Assembly: GCF_900564155.1 (NCBI RefSeq)
Contig: NZ_LS999839.1
Span: 2,601,097-2,665,096, forward strand
Direction of reading: 5' to 3'
Origin: Pedobacter schmidteae
GTDB taxonomy: Bacteria > Bacteroidota > Bacteroidia > Sphingobacteriales > Sphingobacteriaceae
DNA length: 64,000 nt
In this document: positions 37,035 to 46,239 of the stretch, one piece after another
Layout: every line of letters begins with the position of its first letter
How positions within the stretch are numbered: the stretch's first letter is position 1
Position numbers and translations under genes: made by a program
The notes under the pieces: model-generated
What the model was told of the DNA's origin: nothing
The model's database searches: none
The model's input: only the letters and a program-made list of their open reading frames with translations

Positions 37035-39179
37035 TCATTTTTGTGGCAAGCCACGGTATTTTTGCATGGCTCTGATATCGGGCTCATGGCCTCTAAAGTC
37101 GCGGAACATTTTTCCATAATCCTCCGTATTTCCACGGGATAAAATCATATCACGGAAACGCTGCCCATTTGCCCTTGTCAAACCTCCATTTTCCTCAAAC
37201 CAGGAGAACGCATCATGGTCCAGCATTTCGGTCCACAGATAAGCATAGTAACCCGCAGCATAGCCATTACCCCAGATGTGTAAAAAATAACTCGAGCGAT
37301 AACGTGGCGGTACATAAGACAAGCTTAATCCGGTTTTTTGTAAAGCTGAAGTTTCAAACTTGTCTGCATCCTGCAACGGGGCACTTGCTGCAAGCTTATG
37401 CCATTGCATGTCCAATGCGGCTGCAGCCAGTACTTCCGTTAGTGCATAGCCCTGGTTAAAATCAGCGGCTTTCTTTAGTTTGTCGACCAATACCTGCGGC
37501 ATAGGTTGCCCGCTGCTGTGGTGTATGGCATAATTTTTAAAGATCATCGGATCAACTGCCCAATGTTCATTAAACTGCGAAGGAAATTCTACATAGTCCC
37601 TTGCCACATTTGTTCCCGATAAACTTGGGTATTGCTGATTGGCAAAAAAGCCATGCAGGGCATGACCGAATTCATGAAACATGGTGGTTACATCATCAAA
37701 GCTAATTAGTGCCGGTTGTCCATCGGCAGGTTTGGTAAAATTGCAGACATTAAAAATCACAGGCTTTGTACCTAGCAGTTTCGACTGCCCTACCATGTTG
37801 TCCATCCAGGCACCACCCGATTTGTTATCGCGTTTAAAGTAATCACAGTAGAACAGGCCAATTGAAGACTTATCTTCATTAAATAGCTCAAACACTTTAA
37901 CATCTTTATGGTACACAGGCAAATCGGTACGTTCTTTAAAGGTAATGCCATATAGCTGTGTAGCGGCATAAAAGACGCCGTTTTTGAGGACGTTATTTAA
38001 TTCAAAATAAGGTTTGATCTCATTTTCGTTCAAATCATATTTTGCCTTGCGAACCTGTTCAGCATAGAAATTCCAGTCATAAGCCTCCAGTTTAAACCCT
38101 CCCTTTTGTTGATTTATCAAAGCCTGTATTTCTCCGGCCTCAGCTTTTGCCCTTGCTGTAGCCGAGGGTACAAGTTTGGCGAAAAAAGATTCGACAGCTG
38201 CAGGTGTTTTGGCCATTTGATCCTGCAATTTCCAGGTGGCATAGTTGGGGAAGCCCATCAGGCTTGCTTTTTCAGCACGTATTTTTGCAATTTGAACTAT
38301 GGTTTTACGGGTATCACTAGTGTCACCTTTTTCTGCCCGGTTCCAGGAAGCATCAAATAATTTCTTGCGGGTATCCCTGTCGGATAGATTTTGCAAGGCA
38401 GGTTGTTGTGTAGTATTTTGAAGCGATAGCATCCATTTTCCTTCTTGCTTTGCCGATTTTGCTGCCTGTGCGGCTGCACTGACTTCAGCTTCAGATAATC
38501 CTGCCAGCTCGGCAACCATGTCAACTACCAAAGCTCCGTTTTTAGCCGCCGCAAGCAACTGATTTGAGAATTTGGCATTCAACGAAGCTTCTTCTTCGTT
38601 TAGTTTTTTAAGGTCTGTTTTTGCCTGGTCGGACAGTTTGGCCCCGGCCAATACAAATTTCTGATAGTAGTCTTCAATTAATTTTTTTGATTCAGCGTCT
38701 AATTTCAGCTGTGCCCTGTTGTTATAAACAGTTTCAATCCTTTTGAATAGTTTGGCGTTCAGGTAAATGGCATCCTGATGAGCTGCTTGTTTCGGAGCCA
38801 TCTCTTCCTGTACCTTTTGTAACAGGTCGTTGGTATTGGCGCCTGTTAAAAGGCCGAAAACATTATTTACACGGCGTAGCATTTGTCCGCTTTTTTCCAT
38901 TTCAACCAGTGTATTTTCAAATGTCGGGGCCTCCGGATTGTCGGCAATTCTACTGATTTCATTTAAGTGGATCTTCATACCTTCCTCAATGGCAGGTTTA
39001 AAATCCTCATCTTTTATTTTGCTAAAATCGGCAACCTGATAGGGAAGTGTGCTTTCTTTCAGAAAAGGATTGGATGGAGAAAGGGTAGTATCTGTTGAAG
39101 TCACTTTTTTGTTGCCGTTATCACAGGACGCAAAAATGGCCAGCATGGCTACAAGGGGTAGCTTTAAGGATGTTTTCAT
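37035..39179 (-). CDS. dcp: M3-family metallopeptidase, peptidyl-dipeptidase Dcp-like lipoprotein
   Basis: 714 residues. The signal ends in a lipobox (IFASC, Cys19), so the enzyme is a lipoprotein. The zinc site HEFGH is in TMFHEFGHALHGFF, with the third ligand glutamate about 25 residues later (YVEFPSQFNEHW). SGTNVARDYVEFPSQ is typical of the Dcp/oligopeptidase A clan. It cleaves short peptides, probably in the periplasm for nutrient uptake. Dcp rather than PrlC follows from the extracytoplasmic signal. Its terminator is shared with the convergent Rieske gene. Confidence 0.92.
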   Translation of the reverse strand: MKTSLKLPLVAMLAIFASCDNGNKKVTSTDTTLSPSNPFLKESTLPYQVADFSKIKDEDFKPAIEEGMKIHLNEISRIADNPEAPTFENTLVEMEKSGQMLRRVNNVFGLLTGANTNDLLQKVQEEMAPKQAAHQDAIYLNAKLFKRIETVYNNRAQLKLDAESKKLIEDYYQKFVLAGAKLSDQAKTDLKKLNEEEASLNAKFSNQLLAAAKNGALVVDMVAELAGLSEAEVSAAAQAAKSAKQEGKWMLSLQNTTQQPALQNLSDRDTRKKLFDASWNRAEKGDTSDTRKTIVQIAKIRAEKASLMGFPNYATWKLQDQMAKTPAAVESFFAKLVPSATARAKAEAGEIQALINQQKGGFKLEAYDWNFYAEQVRKAKYDLNENEIKPYFELNNVLKNGVFYAATQLYGITFKERTDLPVYHKDVKVFELFNEDKSSIGLFYCDYFKRDNKSGGAWMDNMVGQSKLLGTKPVIFNVCNFTKPADGQPALISFDDVTTMFHEFGHALHGFFANQQYPSLSGTNVARDYVEFPSQFNEHWAVDPMIFKNYAIHHSSGQPMPQVLVDKLKKAADFNQGYALTEVLAAAALDMQWHKLAASAPLQDADKFETSALQKTGLSLSYVPPRYRSSYFLHIWGNGYAAGYYAYLWTEMLDHDAFSWFEENGGLTRANGQRFRDMILSRGNTEDYGKMFRDFRGHEPDIRAMQKYRGLPQK

Positions 39180-39247
39180 TGAGATATAAGTTTTGTTATC
39201 CTAATGTACAAAATTTAAAGTAATGGAGGGGATGATGCAAGTGTAAT

Positions 39248-39284
39248 AAAAAAGCCTGTATCATTTTTGAACAATAATACAGGC
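39248..39284 (-). terminator. Terminator after the 39317-40120 lipoprotein gene
   Basis: GCCTGTAT (39254-39261) pairs with ATACAGGC (39277-39284); on the minus strand the stem is followed by six T. Confidence 0.8.
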
Positions 39285-39316
39285 CCTTTCTGTTTTTATT
39301 TTTATAGCTTAAAATA

Positions 39317-40120
39317 TTATTGAAACTCTTTCATATCAACAATTCTATCACTGTCGTTAAATTTTAAAAAGGCAATGCCTTTTTTATCTTTTTTCCAGAT
39401 AAAGTTGCTGGATACCCATTGCGCTATGTCGGCCGACGACTGAGGTGCCGGTTTGGAGATGTGTTCATTCAGCACATCATCGCTTTGATAATGTACCTGA
39501 TATAAAGAAGACGGAGTTAAGAATACCAGTGTCGACTTATCAGGAGAATTTAGAATGAACTCACCCTGGATCCTTTCGTCCGGATTTTGTCTTTTAATCA
39601 GGTAAACCTGGGCATTAACATTGGCAATAAAAAAGTCATTGTTGACCAGGTATCCGGCACGGCCAATTTTATTTAAGCCCGTGGTGTATTTGCTATCCTG
39701 TTTTCCATTAGATGGGCGGTAAAGGCTTACTACATCCAGTTTTCCGTCTTTTAAGGCCAGAACGAAACAAGGTGCCGCTAAACCAGAATTGTCTGCAACC
39801 TGCACTAACAAGGCTGTTTTTTGCGTGTTGATGAACTGGACAAGGGAAAATTTATCGGTTGTTGAACCTGCATCTGCTTTATTCATCTGGATTTTTACCA
39901 GCGTGTCTCTGAATTTTACACTAAATTCCTCTTTTCCTTCGCTGGTTTGTGCCTGATCCTTTTTAAGGACGATGGTAAAGGCACTATCTTTACCCTCTTC
40001 GTATCCATTAAATTTTTCATCGGCTGTAAGTACTCTTGGCGTATAAGTAACGGCATTTTCTTTTTGTTGGCAACTCGATAAAATTAAGGCTAAACCGAGA
40101 GCATATAATACATTCTTCAT
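39317..40120 (-). CDS. Lipoprotein of unknown function
   Basis: 267 residues from the ATG at 40120 (MKNVLYALGLALILSSCQQ), giving a lipobox with Cys17. The open frame continues 20 codons upstream but those lack lipoprotein character. The mature part is beta-rich with repeated strands such as ALLVQVADNSGLAAPCFVLALKDGKLDVVSLYRPS, and ends DRIVDMKEFQ. I do not recognise the family. It stands alone between its own terminator and a long intergenic region. Confidence 0.75.
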   Translation of the reverse strand: MKNVLYALGLALILSSCQQKENAVTYTPRVLTADEKFNGYEEGKDSAFTIVLKKDQAQTSEGKEEFSVKFRDTLVKIQMNKADAGSTTDKFSLVQFINTQKTALLVQVADNSGLAAPCFVLALKDGKLDVVSLYRPSNGKQDSKYTTGLNKIGRAGYLVNNDFFIANVNAQVYLIKRQNPDERIQGEFILNSPDKSTLVFLTPSSLYQVHYQSDDVLNEHISKPAPQSSADIAQWVSSNFIWKKDKKGIAFLKFNDSDRIVDMKEFQ

Positions 40121-40640
40121 AATGATAGATAGGATTGATTTAAATTTTTGCAAAATTAAACTTTGTGCAGAGATATCCAATAGCTGGATCCCCCTGTGTG
40201 AGCTGTTTAAACGCTGTATAACAATTGTTTTACAGTGAAGGCAATCAAATCAATTAAAGTATAAAGATAGTCTATATAAAATACGGGATTGGACTACCCT
40301 TGCGTTACCCTTGGACTACCGTTGGTTTACCCTTGCATTACCCCTGGGGTAACGTAAGGGTAAACCAACGGTAAGGCAATGGTAGTCCAACCATGGACTT
40401 TATATGGACTTTACCAATAGATTACCTGTAGTTACAGGAATGTGCATTAGGACATCTTGTTTTTTTAATATCTGATCAAAGTTGTTTTTGATATTTACTT
40501 TTTACTAACTTCGTTAAAAAATTAGCTGCTCGGTTAGGTTGAAATCAGGATTTCTTTCTTTTTTGCCTACACTTCGTAAATATTTTTCCCTTTACGCGAG
40601 TCATTACCAAAATAATAACCAAATTAAACAAAGACATATT
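40121..40640. other. 520-base intergenic region holding a structured repeat
   Basis: Between divergent genes. It holds the 11-bp repeat array described separately (40263-40414). A weak promoter for the rightward gene may exist: TTG at 40488-40490 and TAACTTCG at 40508-40515 (one mismatch to TAnnTTTG, spacing 17). No ORF in it looks real. Confidence 0.5.
40263..40414. repeat. Inverted array of degenerate 11-bp units
   Basis: Five consecutive 11-bp units on the plus strand (40289-40343) of the form TTGSNNTACCS: TTGGACTACCC, TTGCGTTACCC, TTGGACTACCG, TTGGTTTACCC, TTGCATTACCC. A three-base centre CTG follows, then four units in inverted orientation (40347-40390), read on the minus strand as TTGGACTACCA, TTGCCTTACCG, TTGGTTTACCC, TTACGTTACCC. 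Two 11-bp direct repeats ATGGACTTTAY follow at 40393-40414. The outer AAAG/CTTT flanks also pair loosely. I do not recognise the element. Confidence 0.85.
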
Positions 40641-41096
40641 TTGAAAAAAAGAGCGCTCTTATTTGTCGTCTTTACATTATGCACCATAAGTATAATCTCA
40701 GCGAAGGGAAAAATCCGATTTTGTTTTCCTTGTGAAAGGTTGCAAACCATACAGGAATTACCTGTCGATGCCGAAATTCAAAAATTGGCGGGACAAAAAG
40801 TTAACCTATCTTATATTCATGATGAATACGGTGTTTTTTGGCTGGCAATTTGGAATGCCAAAGGCAGATATGTTTTGAGTGATATTTCAAATAATACCTA
40901 TTTGGAAATAGACGATAAAATGGCTAAACTATTAAAAGAGCAGCATAGTTTTAACGTTGAAACTGCCGAACTTCCCTTGTCTTTCTGGAAAAAAATTGGT
41001 GGAAAACTTGTTTTTTTGGTTGTAATTCTGTTGTTGATCTGGGCGAATATGCCTTCGAAAAACAAAGCAAAAGATATAAAGACAATTAATATTTAA
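40641..41096 (+). CDS. Small membrane protein of unknown function
   Basis: About 151 residues from a TTG at 40641 (LKKRALLFVVFTLCTISIISAKG), which looks like a signal peptide; another TTG at 40539 in the same frame adds 34 residues without known character. The middle is soluble (LPVDAEIQKLAGQKVNLSYIHDEYG), and a membrane helix lies near the C-terminus (KLVFLVVILLLIWANM) followed by a Lys-rich tail. So a periplasmic domain is anchored by its C-terminal helix. I do not recognise the family. Confidence 0.6.
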   Translation: MKKRALLFVVFTLCTISIISAKGKIRFCFPCERLQTIQELPVDAEIQKLAGQKVNLSYIHDEYGVFWLAIWNAKGRYVLSDISNNTYLEIDDKMAKLLKEQHSFNVETAELPLSFWKKIGGKLVFLVVILLLIWANMPSKNKAKDIKTINI

Positions 41097-41106
41097 AACA
41101 AGCCCT

Positions 41107-41280
41107 ATGAATCCATTATTTTTAATCCCTGTAGTATTAGCAATTGCGGGTGTTTTTTTCATGATCTATATGAACAAAAAACGCAAATATAAAAAACAGG
41201 TCGTGTTTCAACATGCACAAAAAGAAAAGGACACTCCATCCGGATGTGTCCTTTTTCTAACCAAATATAAACCTGTATGA
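41107..41280 (+). CDS. Possible 57-aa membrane protein
   Basis: An ATG at 41107, 10 bases after the previous stop, opens a frame MNPLFLIPVVLAIAGVFF with one membrane helix and a Lys-rich stretch (MNKKRKYKKQ). The frame then runs through the hairpin terminator at 41225-41258 and stops at 41278-41280. The first half looks like a real small membrane protein; the second half being encoded in a terminator stem makes me doubt the full length. Confidence 0.35.
   Translation: MNPLFLIPVVLAIAGVFFMIYMNKKRKYKKQVVFQHAQKEKDTPSGCVLFLTKYKPV
41225..41258. terminator. Bidirectional terminator next to gapA
   Basis: AAAAGGACAC (41225-41234) pairs with GTGTCCTTTT (41246-41255), with inner TCC/GGA pairing. A-rich and T-rich flanks allow it to serve both the small ORF and the convergent gapA operon. 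Confidence 0.85.
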
Positions 41281-41287
41281 ACGGGTT

Positions 41288-42295
<1,008 letters not shown>

Positions 42296-42298
42296 TTA

Positions 42299-43141
42299 TT
42301 AATTTGAATAGTAGTTTAGTAAATTATATATAGGTTCCTTGGTAATGGTTGTAATTTCGAAGCCGCGTTTTTTTGCGATTGCCCTTAATTGATCCTGAAA
42401 ATTTCCAGCCACCAGGCCTACAAAATGGATCTCTTTTCCGGGGTGAAGCTTAATAGTAGGCATCAGATACGTGTCAAAGTAAAGTTCAAAAGCCTCATTG
42501 ATGAGGTCCAGTATGTACTTGTTGTTTCTGTTTTCCAGGAAAAAGTCGAAGAAAGAACTTAGGAACTGTTGTGCCATTGGTTTTTTATATACTCTTTCCA
42601 GAATTTGCGGCCTGTCCAGGTTGTACTTCTGTTCAAACTCTTTCTGCAGATCGGCAGGGAGCTTGTTTTGAAGGAAACGTTTTAAAATGGTTTTTCCGAG
42701 GTAATTGGCCGAACCTTCATCGCCAAAAACATAGCCTAATCCATAATTGTTTTTTTCTGGCTTTTTACCGTCAAAATAGGCACAGTTAGCTCCGCTGCCC
42801 AGAATAGCTACAATGCCACTATTGTTGTAGCAGGCAGAAATGGCCGCACCGAACAGGTCATCTTTTACTGTTATTTTGCTGTATCTGAAAAACATACCCA
42901 ATGTTTTTGCGAGTTCATCTCTCCTTTCATCAGAAGAGGCTCCGGCGGCAAAAACATAGATCTTTTTGATGCTCTCGGCATGATTGATCAGGATTGTTTT
43001 TTTATTTAAGTAGTGTAGAATAGTTTTCTGATCGTTGAAACAGGGATTGATTCCCGGCATGGTACATTCGGCAATAGTTTTTCCATCTCTGGCAATTTTC
43101 CAGAAAGCTGTTTTCGATCCGCTGTATACTATTGCTATCAT
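42299..43141 (-). CDS. BadF/NAGK-fold protein with degenerate phosphate-1 motif
   Basis: 280 residues, a paralogue of the GlcNAc-kinase-like gene at 45026. In place of the ADGGSTKTNW that binds the first ATP phosphates it has VYSGSKTAFW, so the usual Asp and Gly and the TKT order are lost. Phosphate-2 (AILGSGANCAYFDG), the general-base Asp region (VKDDLFGAA) and GLGYVFGDEGSANYLGK remain. It may be inactive and act as a sugar or phosphosugar sensor or as a subunit, or have other specificity. It lies 2 bases from pfkA and 9 from gapA. Confidence 0.8.
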   Translation of the reverse strand: MIAIVYSGSKTAFWKIARDGKTIAECTMPGINPCFNDQKTILHYLNKKTILINHAESIKKIYVFAAGASSDERRDELAKTLGMFFRYSKITVKDDLFGAAISACYNNSGIVAILGSGANCAYFDGKKPEKNNYGLGYVFGDEGSANYLGKTILKRFLQNKLPADLQKEFEQKYNLDRPQILERVYKKPMAQQFLSSFFDFFLENRNNKYILDLINEAFELYFDTYLMPTIKLHPGKEIHFVGLVAGNFQDQLRAIAKKRGFEITTITKEPIYNLLNYYSN

Positions 43142-43143
43142 AA

Positions 43144-44130
43144 TTATATCGACAAAACTTTAGTCATTTCCAATAAGTCACTTTCCAGTTTAAAGGTATG
43201 CCTGGTTAGGGCTTCTTCAATGCTGGTTGTTTTCACTTCATTGCCTCTAAGGCCTACCATTTGCATGGTATTTCCTTTAAGCAGTTCGTTTACTGCGGCA
43301 AAGCCGAGTCTGCTGCCCAGGATCCTGTCGAAACTGCTTGGACTACCCCCTCGCTGAAGATGGCCTAAGATAGTGACTTTGGTGTCATAATGGTTAAATC
43401 TTTCTTTAACTTTTTTTGCAACTTCGTAAGCACCACCATCTTTATGTCCTTCAGACACAATTACAATGCTGGATGTTTTCTTGGTAGAAGCACCGGATTC
43501 CAATTGTGAAATGAGTTCATTCAGGCTGGTTTCTTTTTCGGGTAAAAGTACTGCTTCAGCACCACTTGATATGGCACTTCGCAAAGCGATACAGCCCGAA
43601 TCCCTGCCCATCACTTCGATAAAGAAGAGGCGGTCGTGCGAGTCGGCCGTGTCTCTGATTTTATCAATAGCTTCTATGACGGTATTTATGGCCGTGTCGT
43701 ACCCAAGGGTGAAATCCGATCCATAAAGGTCATTGTCGATAGTTCCGGGTACACCCATTACGCGGATGCCGAATTTTTCTCCGAAACGTTTAGCACCTGT
43801 AAAGGTTCCATCTCCTCCAATAACAACAAGTCCATCTATGTCATGAGCCTGCAGGTTTTTGTACGCAAGGGCCATTCCTTCATCGGTTTTAAACTCCAGG
43901 CAGCGTGCTGTTTTCAATACGGTGCCTCCCAGATGAATGATGTTGCTGACCGATCTTGCATTCATTGGATTAATATTATTACTGATTAATCCCTGATATC
44001 CTTGCAAAACTCCAAACATATTTATACCATTGTATATTCCGGTTCGTACAACTGCTCTGATGCAGGCGTTCATTCCGGGAGCATCTCCTCCAGATGTTAA
44101 TACTGCGATATTTTTGATATTTGGTTTCAT
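43144..44130 (-). CDS. pfkA: ATP-dependent 6-phosphofructokinase
   Basis: A 328-residue PFK that makes fructose 1,6-bisphosphate. LTSGGDAPGMNACIRA, GGDGTFTGA and PGTIDNDLYGSDFTLGYDTA are intact; the glycine in GGDGT and PGTIDND (not PKTIDND) point to ATP rather than pyrophosphate as donor. MGRDSGCIAL and LGHLQRGGSPSSFDR are present. First gene of the pfkA-kinase homologue-gapA operon, divergent from a NUDIX-fold regulator across a 117-base region with inverted repeats. Confidence 0.95.
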   Translation of the reverse strand: MKPNIKNIAVLTSGGDAPGMNACIRAVVRTGIYNGINMFGVLQGYQGLISNNINPMNARSVSNIIHLGGTVLKTARCLEFKTDEGMALAYKNLQAHDIDGLVVIGGDGTFTGAKRFGEKFGIRVMGVPGTIDNDLYGSDFTLGYDTAINTVIEAIDKIRDTADSHDRLFFIEVMGRDSGCIALRSAISSGAEAVLLPEKETSLNELISQLESGASTKKTSSIVIVSEGHKDGGAYEVAKKVKERFNHYDTKVTILGHLQRGGSPSSFDRILGSRLGFAAVNELLKGNTMQMVGLRGNEVKTTSIEEALTRHTFKLESDLLEMTKVLSI

Positions 44131-44152
44131 GATTTATATTTACGAATATAGC

Positions 44153-44206
44153 GTGTATTTTTTACACTAAGTAATTTATTTTTTATTTTCCTATGTTAAT
44201 AGGAAA
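44153..44206. promoter_or_regulatory. Two inverted repeats between pfkA and the NUDIX regulator
   Basis: GTGTA-TTTTT-TACAC lies at 44153-44167. A perfect 8-bp inverted repeat TTTCCTAT-GTTA-ATAGGAAA lies at 44187-44206. Both sit in the shared divergent promoter region and are good operator candidates for the adjacent regulator. No exact -7 element was found. Confidence 0.5.
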
Positions 44207-44247
44207 CAAGTATATTTATTTGCTTTAATATTTAAAAAATTAATGTT

Positions 44248-44937
44248 TTGAAAGAAGTCTTACCAAAATTTAATTCCACTTTCTCGATTGATTGTGTGTT
44301 GTTCGGATTTGATGAAGGAGAATTGAAAATTCTTTTAATTGAAAGGAACGAAGAGCCTTTTAAGGATTGGTGGGCCTTGCCCGGTAACCTGGTTGAAGAG
44401 GATGAAAGTTTAGACCAGTCTGCTACCAGGATTTTGCATGAGCTGACCGGCCTGAGTGATATTTTTATGGAACAATATTACACTTTTGGTGATGTAAACA
44501 GGCACCCTCAGGGCAGGGTAGTGAGTATAGCCTATTATGCGCTTTTGAGGTTGGGTGGCGATAAGGTGGTAAAACCCATCAGCAATTATGCTAAACAGGC
44601 CTATTGGCGCAATGTAAAAGATTTGCCGAGGCTGGCATTTGACCACCAGCAGATTTTTGAAAAAGGAATGGAGAAGATCAAAAGGCGCATCAAACATCAG
44701 CCTATTGCCTTCGAGTTGTTGCCTGAGAAGTTTACCTTAACCCAGTTACAAAATGTTTACGAAGTGATTTTGAATAAAAAACTGGACAAAAGGAATTTCA
44801 GGAAAAAGATGTTGAGTTTTGGCGTGCTCAGGGATTTGAACGAAAAACAGTATGGGGTTTCGTTCAGGGCAGCTACTTTGTATAAGTTCGACAAACGGAA
44901 ATATGCAAAGTTGTTTGGAAAAGAGATCTCTTTTTAA
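44248..44937 (+). CDS. NUDIX-fold transcriptional regulator (NrtR/AraR type)
   Basis: 229 residues. The N-terminal NUDIX fold is clear (SIDCVLFGFDEGELKILLIERNEEPFKDWWALPGNLVEEDESL), but the catalytic box is degenerate (ATRILHELTGL in place of REUxEExGU), so hydrolysis is unlikely. The C-terminal 80 residues (FTLTQLQNVYEVILNKKLDKRNFRKKML) form a winged helix as in NrtR and in the arabinose regulator AraR of Bacteroides. The start is a TTG at 44248. It is divergent from pfkA and probably regulates glycolytic or sugar genes by binding a sugar-phosphate-like ligand; that is inference. Confidence 0.82.
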   Translation: MKEVLPKFNSTFSIDCVLFGFDEGELKILLIERNEEPFKDWWALPGNLVEEDESLDQSATRILHELTGLSDIFMEQYYTFGDVNRHPQGRVVSIAYYALLRLGGDKVVKPISNYAKQAYWRNVKDLPRLAFDHQQIFEKGMEKIKRRIKHQPIAFELLPEKFTLTQLQNVYEVILNKKLDKRNFRKKMLSFGVLRDLNEKQYGVSFRAATLYKFDKRKYAKLFGKEISF

Positions 44938-44966
44938 GTCGCTTTTTTTCGGAAAGAATAACTCAT

Positions 44967-45006
44967 AAAAAGAGGGTGTATCATAAATCATGATCACCCT
45001 CTTTTG
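44967..45006. terminator. Bidirectional terminator between NUDIX regulator and NAGK-like gene
   Basis: AAAAGAGGGTG (44968-44978) pairs with CACCCTCTTTT (44995-45005), with inner ATCAT/ATGAT. It lies between convergent genes. Confidence 0.88.
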
Positions 45007-45025
45007 GTATTTGTGTGTTTAAAGT

Positions 45026-45883
45026 TTACTTTGTAGCTACGTGCAGGTGGTAATTCACCAGATCGTCTATAGGTGAGCGGATAATTTTGCCGATGCCCAT
45101 TTCATATCTGTCGGCCACTACGCTCAGTACATCTCTGAAGCTGTAGCCTACCGATCCTACACAATTTAATTTGTAGTCCTTGTAGTTTGGATAATGGGTA
45201 ACCAGGTTATCAAAAAATGCTGTAAAAGCCTGGTCTATAGTATTGAAGGCGTAATCTTCGTAATTGTCTTTAAAGTCGTACAAAAACTTGCTAAAGCCGG
45301 CGCAAAAGCGGTTAGGCAAAGGCTGGTTGTAGATATGATCAAAAATATCTTCGTTTGTTAATGCGAAGTTGTCATAAAAACTTTCTCTAAGCCCTTTGGG
45401 CATATAGCCTTTCATGTAATCGCTTAATATTTTTTTGCCGATGTAGCAACCGCTGCCCTCATCGCCTAAAAAGTAACCCAGCGAGTCGATGTTAAGGGTA
45501 ATGTCTCTTCCATCATAAAGGCAGGTATTGGTACCTGTTCCTAATATCGCAGCAAAACCAGGCTCGTCGCCCAATAAAGCTCTGCATGAAGCTAATAAAT
45601 CGTGACCAATATTGATTTTTGCATTAGGAAATACCTGTTGCATGGCATCGGAAACAATTTTACGATTTGTTTCGGTCGAACAACCTGCACCATAGTAATT
45701 TACTTCAGTCAGTTTTTCTGTCTCCAAATGATCAGGAAGGGATTTTGATAACGACTCGACAATGTAGTCGGTTTTGGAAAAATATGGGTTATAGCCTTCA
45801 GTATTAAAAAGAATTTTTCTACCAGCTTCATTAATTAAACACCAATTGGTTTTGGTCGAACCACCGTCTGCAATAACTATCAT
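45026..45883 (-). CDS. BadF/BadG-type N-acetylglucosamine kinase-like protein
   Basis: A 285-residue actin-fold sugar kinase. ADGGSTKTNW (phosphate 1), GHDLLASC (general base Asp), AILGTGTNTCLYDG (phosphate 2) and GYFLGDEGSGCYIGK are intact. The family includes eukaryotic NAGK and bacterial amino-sugar kinases acting in peptidoglycan or chitin recycling; glucosamine or N-acetylmuramate are alternatives. It is monocistronic, with a terminator shared with the convergent regulator. Confidence 0.85.
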   Translation of the reverse strand: MIVIADGGSTKTNWCLINEAGRKILFNTEGYNPYFSKTDYIVESLSKSLPDHLETEKLTEVNYYGAGCSTETNRKIVSDAMQQVFPNAKINIGHDLLASCRALLGDEPGFAAILGTGTNTCLYDGRDITLNIDSLGYFLGDEGSGCYIGKKILSDYMKGYMPKGLRESFYDNFALTNEDIFDHIYNQPLPNRFCAGFSKFLYDFKDNYEDYAFNTIDQAFTAFFDNLVTHYPNYKDYKLNCVGSVGYSFRDVLSVVADRYEMGIGKIIRSPIDDLVNYHLHVATK

Positions 45884-46239
45884 CTTAATTCGTTTTTTTC
45901 GGGATAAAAGTAAATAGTTCTGTCGTTTTTGTATCCGTTTTACTCATAAATTTATTTTTTTTGGTTTTGGTTGTCTAATTGTTTTTCTGCGTTTAAATGC
46001 TAAATAAGTAGGTTTTAAATCTTTTTTATTGGTGTTTTTAGGTTAAGATATTGTTAAATAAACACTAAGCTAAATTACACTTGTTATTTTAAAATCCAAA
46101 TTTAAAATTCAGTACCCAAAAATAGCCCTAACCGGGCTGTTTTTTGTGCCAGGTTTTATGCCTACATTGAGGTTAATTTGAATATGCTTTTGTAATACAG
46201 TGTGAAAAACTAATAAGTAGCCCTTAAATATATATACTA
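45884..46239. other. 356-base AT-rich intergenic region
   Basis: Between divergent NAGK-like and threonine aldolase genes. It is AT-rich and contains one hairpin with T-run (46124-46145) but no convincing ORF. Nothing else recognised. Confidence 0.5.
46124..46145. terminator. Isolated hairpin with T-run
   Basis: AGCCC (46124-46128) pairs with GGGCT (46134-46138), followed by GTTTTTT; an A-rich run lies before it. It ends no annotated gene, so it may close a small untranslated RNA from 45884-46123 or be incidental. Confidence 0.4.

Noticed and set aside
40263..40414. 11-bp array as a CRISPR array
   Set aside because: Units are contiguous with no spacers, are only 11 bp and are arranged as an inverted structure.
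40539..40640. Longer start for the small membrane protein at TTG 40539
   Set aside because: The TTG at 40641 yields a proper signal peptide; the upstream part has none of its features. Not fully excluded.
44248..44937. NUDIX hydrolase enzyme
   Set aside because: The catalytic box has lost REUxEE and a winged-helix domain follows, so a regulator is more likely.
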